Source: Ecdyonurus torrentis
Lineage: Eukaryota; Arthropoda; Insecta; Ephemeroptera; Heptageniidae
Length of the DNA stretch: 64,000 bases
Direction: 5' to 3'
NCBI GenBank assembly: GCA_949318235.1
Contig: OX439132.1
Location: 14,028,445 to 14,092,444 of the forward strand
The notes under the pieces are model-generated. The model had not been told where the DNA came from, did no database searches, and saw only the letters and a list, made by a program, of their open reading frames with translations. A program made the translations under genes and the position numbers. Shown piece by piece: positions 1-14,080 of this stretch; position 1 is the first letter of the stretch; every line of letters begins with the position of its first letter.

Positions 1-1679
1 ATTGACACTGGAACGTAATTTATAATTAAGTGTATATATATATATAGAAACGTCGATAATGTATATAGAAAGGAATATATAATTTAACTTTTATTGGATT
101 GACATTTTTACATGAGTTCAAGTATCCAAACTTTATGGGAATTATTTATATAAAGCTTTTGGTAAATGATAAGGATTATCCACATATACATTTTTTTTCC
201 AACATAGAATGACGGCAAATTAATTAAGATTTTTTCCTAAATGACGTAACATTATTTTCTTTCCGTTTTATTCAAGAATGTGAGATCAGATATTTCTTTT
301 TAATTTAAATTTATATGCATTGATTTGTTTAGTAATGCCATTAAAAGGAATGACAAAGTCCTTTTTTTTTTCTATTGACAATTGTGTAAAACTAAGATTA
401 GAGCTAAGCAGAGAATGCATTTTAGAGAATCATAGTTTTTTTTTTTTTTTTTCATTATTATATTTAAAATATTGTTTATTATTTATTGTTATATTGTTTG
501 ACATTGTAAACAGAGGGACTAGATTGTCAAAGTTAAACGCATTACCTTTTTTTTCCTCTATTTTTTCAAAAAAAAATATTATTTTATTTACTTAATACAG
601 CTTTTATTATATATTATATAATGTGCAATTAATTTAATTGCAAATTTCATAAGAGCGCTATTATATATTTTTCAACAAAGTTAAAACAAATACGTAGATA
701 AATCATGACGTGTTTTCTTTATCAATATATAATTAAAAGTAAAACAACTAAATATTATTATGGAAAATGATTTTATTTTGTATTACTTTTACTAAATTAC
801 AGAGTATGATTTTTAATGACTATATAACGGTATTTAGTTTATTTTAAAAAAATGATAAATATCGAGAGTTTGGCCTGAATTGCTACCAAGTGTTTATAAA
901 TTAGAGCGTAATCTTAGGCACAGTAAAAATTGTATAGAGATTAATATACTAGTTTCACTTTATTTATTATTTGTATAAGTAATTACACACATAATTATAC
1001 TACATATACATATATACTGAAAAATGGATGTGAAAAAATATCAAAAATATTTTACAAATTATCGATATTGCATGAAATTGCGCTCCACAGCGTAATATGC
1101 TTCAGCTTTTACATACAATATGGACAATTGTAATAATTGGCAATTTTCTTAGGAAAATTCATGTGTTTCTATAATTTTATTATTATTTTTCTCGGGTAAG
1201 CAAACAGCTCATTTTAACCTATAAAAAATCTATATAATTCATGAGTAATATTTGTAATTCTTGAATAATAATAATAATAAAAAAAAAACTGTATTCGTCA
1301 TTGTTAATTACTGCTCAAATATGGCGTTGAATGAGTGCAACCACCTATAATGTTAAAATTTCTGTAAAATATTTGCAAGTCCTTCTATATAAATTCAATA
1401 TAATTTATATTACTTGCTCAGTTTAATTATATAGTTTTGGCTTCAGTGGCTTCAATTTAATCAATAATATTATATAATACCTTTTCTTAAATTCTTATTT
1501 ACAATAATAGTAAAAATTTATTTTAATAATATTTGTTTGCTGATATATATATATGTATCTCTCGAGCATGTAGTCTACACGTACACTTCGTAGGTCAAAT
1601 CATTAAACCGAAAAATAATTTGATCGTGACTGCTGATGGTGATAAATGTAAGTTAAATTTGCACACTATAATACAGTAT

Positions 1680-1975
1680 ACATGACTTTATGGATGATGA
1701 CCCACCACACGCGCCAACCCACTGCGCACGGCAGGTGTGCTCTGGTCTGAAGTAATAAGCATAAGCAGCAAAGTAATATTGTTTATAATTGCATATTTGG
1801 TCAGTTTGCTCCATCGCCCTCCGTGACGCCAACATCATCTCTATAATATACACAACCACCCACACGTCAGCACGACTCACTCGTGACGTCATGTACACCG
1901 CCCTCGTTACGTTTTAGACAGACGTAAATATAATCAACTTCCGCTACCACCGCATCTCTGTCTGCCAAAATTAAA
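1680..1975. promoter_or_regulatory. GC-richer island with a CRE palindrome
   Basis: This stretch has far more C+G than its surroundings. It carries GCGCCAACCCACTGCGCACG and a perfect cAMP-response-element palindrome TGACGTCA at 1884-1891. An open frame of 81 codons on the minus strand (1653-1898) resembles no family I know and is probably only a result of the lower AT content. Best read as a promoter or non-coding first exon of a gene outside the window, direction unknown. Confidence 0.3.
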
Positions 1976-2055
1976 AGGAGGAAATATTTCCAATGCAGAA
2001 ATAATGCAATTTAAAAGAGTTGGCTAATTAAAAAAATAATAATACCGCTATCTTT

Positions 2056-2239
<184 letters not shown>

Positions 2240-4573
2240 TGATGAGTATTTTTAAAGTTCATTACAATACAATGACCATAATGACTATGCATATGAGATC
2301 AGATGCTTATTTTAATTATATATTTTTTTGCAAGATTCAAACTTTCATGCCCTTAGAACATAAATAAAGCTTTAAAATTCCCCTATAGCAATATAAAAAC
2401 TATTATTTATAAATAATTAATAAATTATGAATATAAAAAGATATTAATCGTGTACAGTCAGAGTACAGAACAAAAAAACGTATCTAAAAATACAGGTCAA
2501 TATACTTTATGAATTGTTATTTAACAATTATTATATAGTTTACATGTTATGTATGTATGTATGTATACACTATACAGTATCTTATGCAAAGGTTAATTTG
2601 CCCTGGTGGTATACTTTTAATTTTTGTATACTTTAATGAAATTGAACACTATGTTTTAAATTTATGTATTATATGTTATAATATAGAAACAATTGTTTAC
2701 ATATTACAGTTATATACCTCCATTATTCATTTTTTTTCCAAGCTAACTTAAAACATAACTTGATTAGGTAAATATAAATAAATAATAATAATAATAAAAA
2801 AAAAAAAACTGCGCGGTACCGTATCCGTGAACAATCCTTTATTTATTAATAATTATATATCTTACACTTTCTTTTTATTTGTAGTAGAATAAAGGAACTT
2901 TTTAATGAAAATTTGAGGTGAAAAAAAAAGTTATATTATATTAAAAAATTGTATAATATATAACAAAGGAATACATTGTTGTACTGTTATGTGACAAAAA
3001 AAAAATATTCATTTTAAGACAAGAAAAATAGCAATTCTTAGAAGTTATTATCATTATTATGATGAACATAAAACTGTGGTTAATTTGCGACCTATAAAAA
3101 TATTAAAAGATTATTACTAAATACATTATATACGATAAGATGTTTCTTTTGAGAATTTATATAAAAAAATTAATTTTAATTGACTTTTTGTAATGTTAAT
3201 TAACTGATAACAAGAGAGATAACATTTAAAACATGATTTGTTGATAATCATTTTGGATTAATTTACATATTTCATGACATGACGAAGATTTTTTTTTAAG
3301 CTTTTTATATACCCACTCATCGTCTCGCCACAGAGACGTAATAAGTGATATGCTAATTTTCTAATTAGTGAGCCCAATATAATATATTATTATATATATT
3401 TTTTTTTACTGAAGTATGGTAAAGTAATTTTGATTGTATTAAGTATATGTAAATGTAAATTTTGAGCACGATTCTCTCTCTCTCTCTCTCTGTCTTTGTC
3501 TTTGTCTCTCCAATCTACCTCTTTCTTTTGTTATAATATTATGAACAAATAAAACTGATTAAAATATTCTGTGTATTTAGATTATCTATTATACGTAGTA
3601 TGCAATGCAATGCAAAAAAAAAAAAAAAAAAAAAAAACGTAGTGAAATATTTTTTTCTAATAGTGTTTTTATTTTCATTTCTCCATGCATCGTTTATATT
3701 TTGATAAAAAAAATATATATATATATAAATTATGAAAAAACGAGTGGCATAATTCGTCAGTATTCAACAGTATTTTACTTTACATGTTTAATTGCACTGC
3801 AGCGGAACTAAATATTTTCTTATAAGTTGGTGCATAACAAAACTCCGTTATAGAGCACCAGTAGCCTGTAGCAGTATTTCATGCAATATTGTGGTCTCAC
3901 TCAGAGAGTATAATAAACATTAATGCTCATACACTTTGCATTAAAATATAAAGCACAATCAAATACATGAAAAGTAGTTTGGATGAAAAGTTTTAATTTA
4001 TCGCGAAAATTTTTCTAGCGAAATACAGAATGACGTAACTCGATGATGTACACTAGTGATTACTGATTATATTGTTTAGAATGAGTATGAGTTTAACTCA
4101 TATCACCACAAAGTCTTGTGTTAGTCATTTGCCGACTAATATACTATTATAGATTAGATCACTTTCCGGAAGTTAAGAAACTTAGATGCTTTCTTCCTTT
4201 TTTTTTATATAATCTTACCTACATCACACCTTTGTTTGTTTTACTAATGAGTATATAAAATTAGTGTAGGCAAAATTCATCCAGTTCGTCTGAATTTTTT
4301 TTTTCTTTTTCATATATATGCGTTGAGGACTCGTATCCGTGTGCACACAAATAGATTAAACAAAATACTACAAGTTAATTATACAAATTCATTCGTCATA
4401 GTTAGAAAACAGAAGTCTTTTAATTTTTATAATTGTAAAAAATAAATATATAAACGTAATAATTAAGCTAGTTAAATGCAGCATTTATGCATATAAGAAC
4501 ATCATTCATAATTTATGCTATATGCTATATATTTATGCTATATAGAATAAATATATCGATTATACTATATATA

Positions 4574-4647
4574 GCATAATAGTTAAGATGTTCATTAAAT
4601 TACTTATGTTATTCCAAAATAGCAAGATCTGTGCTCCACAATTGCTG

Positions 4648-4687
<40 letters not shown>
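4574..4687 (+). mobile_element. Possible tRNA-derived SINE with poly(A) tail
   Basis: Contains TAGTTAAGATG at 4580-4590, a match to the pol III A-box consensus TRGYNNARNNG, followed by AAAATAGCAAGATCTGTGCTC and a 38-A tail (4650-4687). A related copy without the tail lies at about 62763-62850. The B box is degraded, so SINE identity is inference. Confidence 0.4.
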
Positions 4688-4688
<1 letters not shown>

Positions 4689-6771
4689 AGCGAAATTAGT
4701 AATCATTGAATCAAAAACCCAATCAGTGTTTATAGAAAAGTAAAAAAGTATGTTTATAAAATAATATTTAAAATGCTATTGTATAAAGTTAGTAAGAAGT
4801 AAAACAAGTTTTGCTCTACATTTTAATTTTTGTATAACAACTGTCATTTTAAACTTATTTTCTGATAACAATAAATATATTTCATATTTTTACATTGCAT
4901 TGTGTTTTAAGTTTTTTGCGGTTCCTTTCTTTTTTATGACCTATATTTTGTTGCAATAAATTCATAGTTTACTTTTGTTAATAAATAATAAAGTTATAAT
5001 AATAATAAAATTTTATATCTATGACATGAATTGGTTTTTTGAATCATACTACCTTGATATCATCTAATGGATAATGGATTTTTAAAATTAATCAATGTAG
5101 ATTTTTCCCTTATATGATCACTTCCGTATAAAAAAACAATGCATTTATCGAACAACATTTTTACCTATATACGTTGAAAGTAATGTGGTTTTTTATAATC
5201 AAAAATTTAATTATTATTGCTAATCCTAAAAGATCAGCTACATCGTATAGCTGTTTTTTTGTTGAAGGATTTCACGATTTTTAATAATACTTCATGGCCC
5301 TTTTACTTTATTATTATCTCTCCCAAGAACAAAATATATTTTATTATTCTATAAATATTTTAAAATTATAAGTTCTTTACTCTAGATATTAATTTCATGC
5401 AAATTACATATCATATTTAGCTCTAATTATAAATATGCAGTAACAATAATATAGCATAATATCGTCAGGTTAGTGTTAAGTTAACCGTGGCCTAGCTTCT
5501 ACATTATAAAATGTGGAGGCCGAGATATGTGACGTCACTTTTCCATCATCATCGTCAATTTATCATTTCAGATTGAGTGACCACGCACTTTCATCAAATA
5601 ACGGAAAATTATTCATATATACTGTATAAGCTTTTTTTTATTATTATTGTGTTATTATTTAATTTTTAGTTTTTTTTTTAATTAAATTAGTTGGAAAATA
5701 AAGTTCAAAAAACTTTTATGTTGTATAGTTATGCAACAGTTTTATGCTAAAAAGTTATGGAGTACTCATTGTTTATATACATTTTCTTTTGATCTGATTT
5801 CCCCTACTGCATGACTGATCGAGTGTATCTTTAGAACGAATTGAAAATCACCATAACAATTACATATAAGAAAATGCAATGTTATATATAATTATATATT
5901 TATATATGAAATGTTATATGAAATAACTATTTAAAAAATATATTTTAACGGATATTTAATTATGAAGGTTTGCAGGTCACTATTATAAAAATAAAATATT
6001 ATAAAACATACAATAATTTTTTGGTGTTATAAAATTTATTAATATGAAAATTTTTAACGCTTCACTTACTTGTGAAAACTTCTCAATATTTATGTTTAAT
6101 TTTTATATCATTTTGAAGATATTATATAGTTTCATCTTTTATTATATACTTTAGAAAATCTAGAACATATAAAATTATAAAAGGCACAAAACTTACACAT
6201 TTATTAATATATAAATGATTTAAAATTATATAGCTATCAATTTTCAAAAAATTTCCTTTATACTGTATTACATTATAAATTATTAAAAATTATATGTAAT
6301 TTACTTATAATGATAGATTCTTCAATATGTCTTAATAGAAAAAAAAATGAGAAAGTTTATTCATTAAAAAAAACTGATTTATTATTTTTTAATAAATAAT
6401 GTTAATGTTTTTTGTTAAATAATGATTAATTTATTTTTAATTTGCATAATACTAAATATTCGTTAAATATGACTTCATGAAAAATACGTTGAAAAAAAGT
6501 GACGTCATTATGGGCCAAGCAAGGTTTTTGTTATACAACCCAAAAAATAAGTATTTAACTTTCACTGTGGTATGCGGGTGTCTCCGAGAGCTTATAAACC
6601 TGTCTGAGTGGTTGCTTAAAATGCTTATAATATGTATACTCTTTAAAGAGATAATGGCCTCATTTATAGGAAGCCGATTTTGGTTACCTAATTCCTTAAT
6701 ACTTTAGTGATGATAATAACTATTATTCTTTATTTATAATACTCCTCCCCGTCATTTCTTCTCTTCTGTCT

Positions 6772-6929
<158 letters not shown>

Positions 6930-9537
6930 GCAGATCACATAAATACGAACGAGGTATATAAAATAATATATATAATATTGAACTTTTTATTGCAAGAATA
7001 AATTATGCAATGCAGACACAATGAGAAAATTATCTCATTTCAAAATTATTTTCTATTCAATCATAATATAATAATTTTTCCCACGAAATTACAACTTACA
7101 GCATAATATAATATAGGATGTTACATATTTTAATATTTTGAAATTATTTTTAATTGGTTTTCATAAAATTTAATATGTATGGTAAATTTAGACCTAATAA
7201 ATAAAATGTACAGTATTTATTTATTATTATTATTATTTTTTTTTTGATAAGAATCGCATAAAAAAAAGTATTGTTAAACTCATGCAGTCGCAGCAAATGC
7301 ATGGTCTTTTATGTACTAAAGATTAAAAAAATTTTGATTCCCACGCACGAGACAGGAAAAATAAGACGATCACATTTACAAGAACGAAGTAGTTTTTGTG
7401 TTATTATAACAGACATTACGACGTGTTCCATTGCATGCAAATTTTTTTGAAGACAACAAAACAATGCTTCACGAGTATAAAAACAACATTGACATGAATT
7501 TTCATCTCATTGTTTGCTTTTTATATTATACTGAAATGAACGTATAAATAAAAAAAAGTATAAGTAAAGAATTGATAGCCATAGAGAATATTATATAATC
7601 TCTCTGAAATACGTTTATTATTTGTAGACTTCAAATCAAAAGAAATCTTTACGGTTCCTATTTTTTCAGATTTTTATCTTTATAATATTTCGTAATATAA
7701 TATGTGTTTATCACATAAATATATATAATATATAAAATTAATTATATTATATATAAGAGTTCTGCAAATTTATCTATATACTTAGTGAAATAAATAAGTA
7801 AAAACAAACAAAGGAAATTGATGTTCAACAAATAAAAGTTATGTTTTCAATTAAAAATTGATGCGGAGAGATTTTCTATACATCGAAAGTTTTATTTCCT
7901 GTAAGAAATTCACTGCATATGACCAAAATCTTTAAAATCTAATATGAGTAATATTGTATTTTTTTTTTTTTTCACAAATAGAGTATAATATTATTTGAAA
8001 TAAGAAACTTATAAATTGTAACGAATTCAAGATTTATCATTCGATCAATCAACGTAACATACCTTTCAAGCAATCACGACAGTATTTAATAACTGATTTT
8101 TATTTGTACGTATACACAAATTAAATCACAAAGAAAAGATGGAATATAATCTATATCTATATTAATTAAATTTAAGAAGAAAAAAAATAAAATGTGAAAA
8201 GTTGAAGAAGAAAAAAAAAATCTTAGATAAAATAGCTGGCGCCATAAGTTAAACATTTTATAACCTTTTGAGTTTTGACAAGATGAAATTAAAAAGCTCG
8301 TATAAAAAATGTAGATTAAAATATATGATTAAATTTAAGACAAGTTAAAATTACATCAGTTGAGTGTCTTTTACTTTATATGTGTCTTTTAATATGGCGA
8401 CAGATGTAATAATAATGAGATTTTTTTTTTTTTTTTCATTTGTAACACACGCCGGCGCCATGAAACTTTTATTATTATTATTCTTTTAACATCATTGTGA
8501 CATTAAACATGAATCCAATTATTTCTTTTTATATTGTCATTAAATTTAAAGGCAATAATAAATCTGAAAGACAAAACAGTGCTTTTTTCAAAATATATGT
8601 TGTATTTATTCTCATGCGGTCTATAATTTAAGATTTAAATAATATATTATAAGTTTGCAAAATTTTAATTATAAAAATATAACTAATTTTACGCTTAATT
8701 TAAATCATAGTGGGTGGTTTATTTTATTATTAATATTATTTTTTTTGCCTCCATATATATTTTTCTTTTTTTAAATTATAATCAAATTAAATATATAAAA
8801 TAAATAATGCAAATCTTGATGAAATTTAACCATGTATATATATTCAAAACAATATCACAAGACGAAATCGTAAAACAATAAACTACCTCCTATAGTCAGG
8901 AAAAAAAACAAAAAAAAAAAGATTGTTATTCAATATATCAAGGTGTTTTTACCTTAATCAATAATCTTTCTATATGTATTTATTAGGAACCGCGCAGCCG
9001 TTGAGTTCAGGGATTTTGCCATAAGGAAAAAAATTTGTGGGTGATATTATATATGGGCGTCAATAAACTCTATAAGTTTACCATATGAAATAATATGCCC
9101 CTGAGAATTATAATATATGGAATGTTAAGGTAAAATTTACTTAACGGAAACGTCATGTTTGCTAATACGTTAAGATCTATATGCAAATAGCTTGAAGGAT
9201 AAAAAATATATATTATAATTGTTTTGACACATATATACCATACGATGTAACTTTTTTTTTATATAAATTTGATGCGCACTTTTATATAATAATGTTATAT
9301 CCAAATGTGGTAAGCTATAAAGTGTTTATGATTTCTCCTTTAAATAAAAAAAAACCTTGGATAAATATTATTTATGCAGGGTCGTTACTTTTATAAACTG
9401 GCGACATTATAATGACGTTTTGATGCACTGTGCAGAAACCGTCTGAAAGTAGTGACTCACTTTATATTATATTGACATTCAATACACGTAGAAAACAATG
9501 CTAATCAGAAAATAATAGGAAAAAAAAGTTGCTAGCA

Positions 9538-9551
9538 CCCCCCCCCCCCCC
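9538..9551. repeat. C homopolymer
   Basis: About 14 consecutive C in AT-rich DNA. Confidence 0.85.
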
Positions 9552-12500
9552 TTATAACTTGTTATTTAAGTTTTCCATGTGCAGGTAGAGGTAGATACAC
9601 ATACGTTAATATGTGTGATGACATTCTTCTTCAATTTTGAAGTGACTTTTTTGATGTTATAGTGGGAGAATAAAATTATATTTTTTGGTTGCGTGTCGTT
9701 TTTTTTTTTTTTTTTTTTTTTTTAATGTTATTTAATCATGCCGCCGCCTTGACATTTTTTTTTTCTTACAACTTTTTATAAGAAACTACTAACATATTAT
9801 AAAGTAGTAAAAATTATTGTCCTCTTTTTATAATTTATTTTGTAGGTTTCGTCTTCTCTTTTTATTTATTTTTTTAATGGTCTTTAGTTTTTGTGTGGTT
9901 TTTATAATAGTTTTAAATATGTATTTTAATGTTGCGGTATATTTTAAAGTTAAATTTTCATTGAAAAATAATTATACTCCTTTTCTAATAATATATGAAA
10001 TTTTATCATTTAATAAAAATTGAGACAAAGAAAAAGAAAGAAGAAAAAAAAAAAAAAAAAGTTGGTACATTGCAAAAATGAAACAAAAATGTTTGAAGTT
10101 TGAAAGCAAAATAATAACATTAAATCATTATTTTCGTAGTAATAAAATATGGTCACTTTCCATAAAATTTCACTCTATTGCGTTAATTTATTATAGGAAT
10201 ACAATGCATTCACAGGAGACTTAAATTAATTTTGATGCTCCGATTTAAATATATGGTTTTTCCATATTATAAGAAAGAGTAAAAATTTATATTACAATAG
10301 TAATTTATTTACCATAATCAACAGCAATACGCAAATTAGTAATATTATACTTTTTTTTTAATTTCAAAGCACGAACTAAACATAATTCTTTATAAGCACT
10401 TAATTATAAAGGTAGATCTCATTTCCAATATCATTCTTAAATTCAAAATTATAGCTTTTAGCAAAAAAAAAATAAATAAATAAATAAAAAAATAAAAATA
10501 AAAATAGTGACTAAAATACTAGTTTAATTATAAAAGAGATATTATAACACAAATAGTGACTCCTCCCAATTATAATAAATACACTTATACTAAAGACATT
10601 TGCCACACCTTTTTACACGATCATAAAACCATGTAATGATGACCAAAAAAACTTTGAAAATTGGGTTATTTATTAAATTTATAATAGTCTATATTTATAT
10701 ATATAGAAAGACAATATTAAATAATTAACACATTTTTACTTGAAAATTGTATATTATTTTGTAGAGTGGGTATCAGTATAATAATAGGAACATAATTAAT
10801 TTTGACTTTGACACCGTTTCGCCTTCATTATTTTTTAAGCTTAATGAAGATTAAATTAAAAATTTTAAAACGAGTTTAGGTATTTTATTTAATTTTTAAA
10901 TGAAATGAAAAAAAAAAATAATAATAAAAAATAAAAGTAGCCAGAAAGAGTATATAACTAAATTTTTGCAACAATGAACATATAGCTCGAAAACGTAAAA
11001 TTTTATTGCTTATATAAATATTATTTGGAAACTTTATTTATTTAGCTTTGCCATGACAAGCCTACAAAGAGAACGAACGACATGCTATGTATTATTATTG
11101 TGACAAAGCGGTTTATCACACGGAGAACATAGAGGAATTTTTCACACTTTTTTTTATATTATTTAGTAATTTTTTTACTTCATACAAGCTAGTTGTAATA
11201 TAGTATCAGAGTTTAATAATAGTAATAAAAATAATAAACAAATCAGCATGTAATAAAAATTATTAAATTTCCCAAGTAATTGATGCAAAAAAAAAAAAAA
11301 TGCAATAAAGTAGACAATTTTAAAATTAATTAACCGTCCATGAGATAGCAACGTTTAGAGTTATAAACGAAGGAGAAAGTGTAAATTAGAAAAAGTATAT
11401 TATACTATTTTATCAAAATTCAAAATATTGTAATTTTTCGGTAGAAATGACAGAAGGAAAATAAGTTTTGATCTAAATTTGACTGATGTATAGTTCATAT
11501 TTTTTCCCTGGTAAGACACATTATAAACTATCCATTACATTTTGTAAAATGCATTGATATTGCACTTTACTTGCACGCAAGTGTAATAAAAGTTCAATGT
11601 TCCATCGCATATTATACAAAACGTCATCCTCCTACCGTATTGTATATATACGGTACTCAACATAAAAACCGGCCCTGTGGGTTTTTGTTTCATATAATAT
11701 ATTTTATATTTTATGCCTCCCCCAGATAAAGCAATGAGATGGAGGTCAACATACATTATTATTATTATATTAAAGACACGTACCGCCATATTGGGGGGGA
11801 ATACATATCATCCAACAACATCTCATGACCTCTATGTACCCTATAAATTTTATAATACTCTCATCTTTACGCCATTACATCTATTGTTTATATGTACATA
11901 CTAAATTATGAAAGTATAATTTGACTATGAAATTTACACACGCCTGAGTTTTAAAAATTTGAATTTGATGTCAATAGCTTTTTAAATATAATGGAGGTGT
12001 AATTTTATTAATATATGAATGTGAATGCATTTTGTATTTTTAATTAAAAATTTGTCTTTAACGTATGAGCTCCTCGTAATTGAGGATCAATTTATATCAT
12101 GGGCACAATAAGTATCACTTATTGCAAAGTGTTATAATTTTATGGAATATATAGGAAAATGTCATTTCTTTCTGTTTTTCTCTTACATTTTATGAAGAAG
12201 TAGTTTACAGTACCTGTACGAAAGAGACATACAGAGAGAGAGAGAGAGAGAGAGAGATTGTTAAAAAAAATCGTAGAATAAATTTCTACTTCTATTTTTT
12301 TCTTTCAAATTTGATAATTAAAATTCTAGTTTAATTAAAAATAATATTCTCCTTCTTATATATAATGAGTTTAATGAATATTTATAAGTAATTCAAGTAC
12401 ATTAAATACATATACGCATGCTCTTAATATATTCATATAAGAGAGAAGACGATATAGAGTATTTTAATGATATGTCTTCATTAATAAAAACATTTGAACT

Positions 12501-13311
12501 TTAATCGCTTATAAACATAAAATTTGATCGTTCATATTAAATGAAGTGAAAGGTGTTATTTTTTCTCCTCTTACATTATTGTATATTATAATGTATAGAG
12601 AGAGACTACACAAGGTATATATATTATATTTTGCAATATATTTTCTTTAAAAATAGATATCTGAGTAAGAAAATCTTTTGAAAGTTGACCGCGTAGACCT
12701 TATTTTTACATGAAATCTAATGGATGAGATGGGAGGATAAAGATCAATTTGTATAGGTGAGAGATGTTTTACCCTTTAGGGTTATCTGCATTTTTTTTTT
12801 TTTTTTTTGTCTAATTAACCTCGGAGATTTTAGTTACTAATCATTAAGTCAAATCAATACAATGTAATCTAACTCTTCAACTAATGACTGTAATATAATG
12901 TTTATTTCTAATATATTAATTCATATTTATCAAAGGTATATTATTAGGATTAAAATGTTCGATAATGACTATCTCTTATTATACGTGGAGTAACTATCTT
13001 ATTACAGTAACCAATCAACAGCTTTTTCTGTTACTTTTTCTTATTTATGCATTGCAAAAGATATTAAAAAATAAAGAAATAACATTTAGATAATTCACAA
13101 AACTTATATTTTATCGTAAATTTCTTGAATTGAATACTTTTTGTTTTTTCAGAATTTCACTAAAAATTTTTAAGTTTTTTTTTCTTCTGTCTCTCATTTT
13201 TTGTGTTTTTAAATGCAAGTTTCAATACAGGCAAACTCTGAAAATTCATTTAACAAAAATTGGACTTGAATTTTAAATCCTTGCTTTTATTCTATTTTCT
13301 ATATTAAATTA

Positions 13312-13320
13312 TTCTTTAAG
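13312..13320. repeat. Left target-site duplication of the foldback element
   Basis: TTCTTTAAG immediately left of the element; identical to 17766-17774. Confidence 0.8.
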
Positions 13321-13485
13321 GGGGCATCGGAATTGATTAGAATTGGAAATGGTTAGAATCGGAAATGGTTAGAAAAAATAAGAGTGGTGGGGATGAGTTC
13401 GATGAGACGACGTCAGTGGTGGGGGGTGTCTTATTTTATAATAATATGGCAACATGGCATTGCATTTTATTTATTACATAGAGGA

Positions 13486-14080
13486 ATTGATTAGAATGGG
13501 AATTGGTTAGAATCGGCATTGGTTCGAAATATATTTTTATTTATTTTATTGAGTGGAATTGATTAGAATGGGAATTGGTTAGAATCGGAACTGGTTAGAA
13601 AGAAATTTTCATTTATTTTATTGAGTGGAATTGATTAGAATGGGAATTGGTTAGAATCGGAACTGGTTAGAAAGAAATTTTCATTTATTTTATTGAGTGG
13701 AATTGATTAGAATGGGAATTGGTTAGAATCGGAACTGGTTAGAAAGAAATTTTTATTTATTTTATTGAGTGGAATTGATTAGAATGGGAATTGGTTAGAA
13801 TCGGAACTGGTTAGAAAGAAATTTTTATTTATTTTATTGAGTGGAATTGATTAGAATGGGAATTGGTTAGAATCGGAACTGGTTAGAAAGAAATTTTTAT
13901 TTATTTTATTGAGTGGAATTGATTAGAATGGGAATTGGTTAGAATCGGAATTGGTTAGAAAGATATTTTCATTTTTTTTATTGAGTGGAATTGATTAGAA
14001 TGGGAATTGGTTAGAATGGGAATTGGTTAGAAATATATTTTTGTTTATTTTATTTAGTGGAATTGGTTAGAAGGATATGT
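13486..14080 (+). repeat. 72-bp tandem array, left arm
   Basis: Repeats of a 72-bp unit beginning TTGAGTGGAATTGATTAGAA. Unit starts are seen at 13549, 13621, 13693, 13765, 13837, 13909 and 13981, with diverged units at either end. Each unit contains several copies of the shorter motif GGAAYTGGTTAGAAT, so the array has two levels of repetition. Confidence 0.9.

Noticed and set aside
1653..1898. 81-codon minus-strand frame over the GC-richer island
   Set aside because: Open mainly because stop codons are rarer in GC-richer DNA; no family resemblance.
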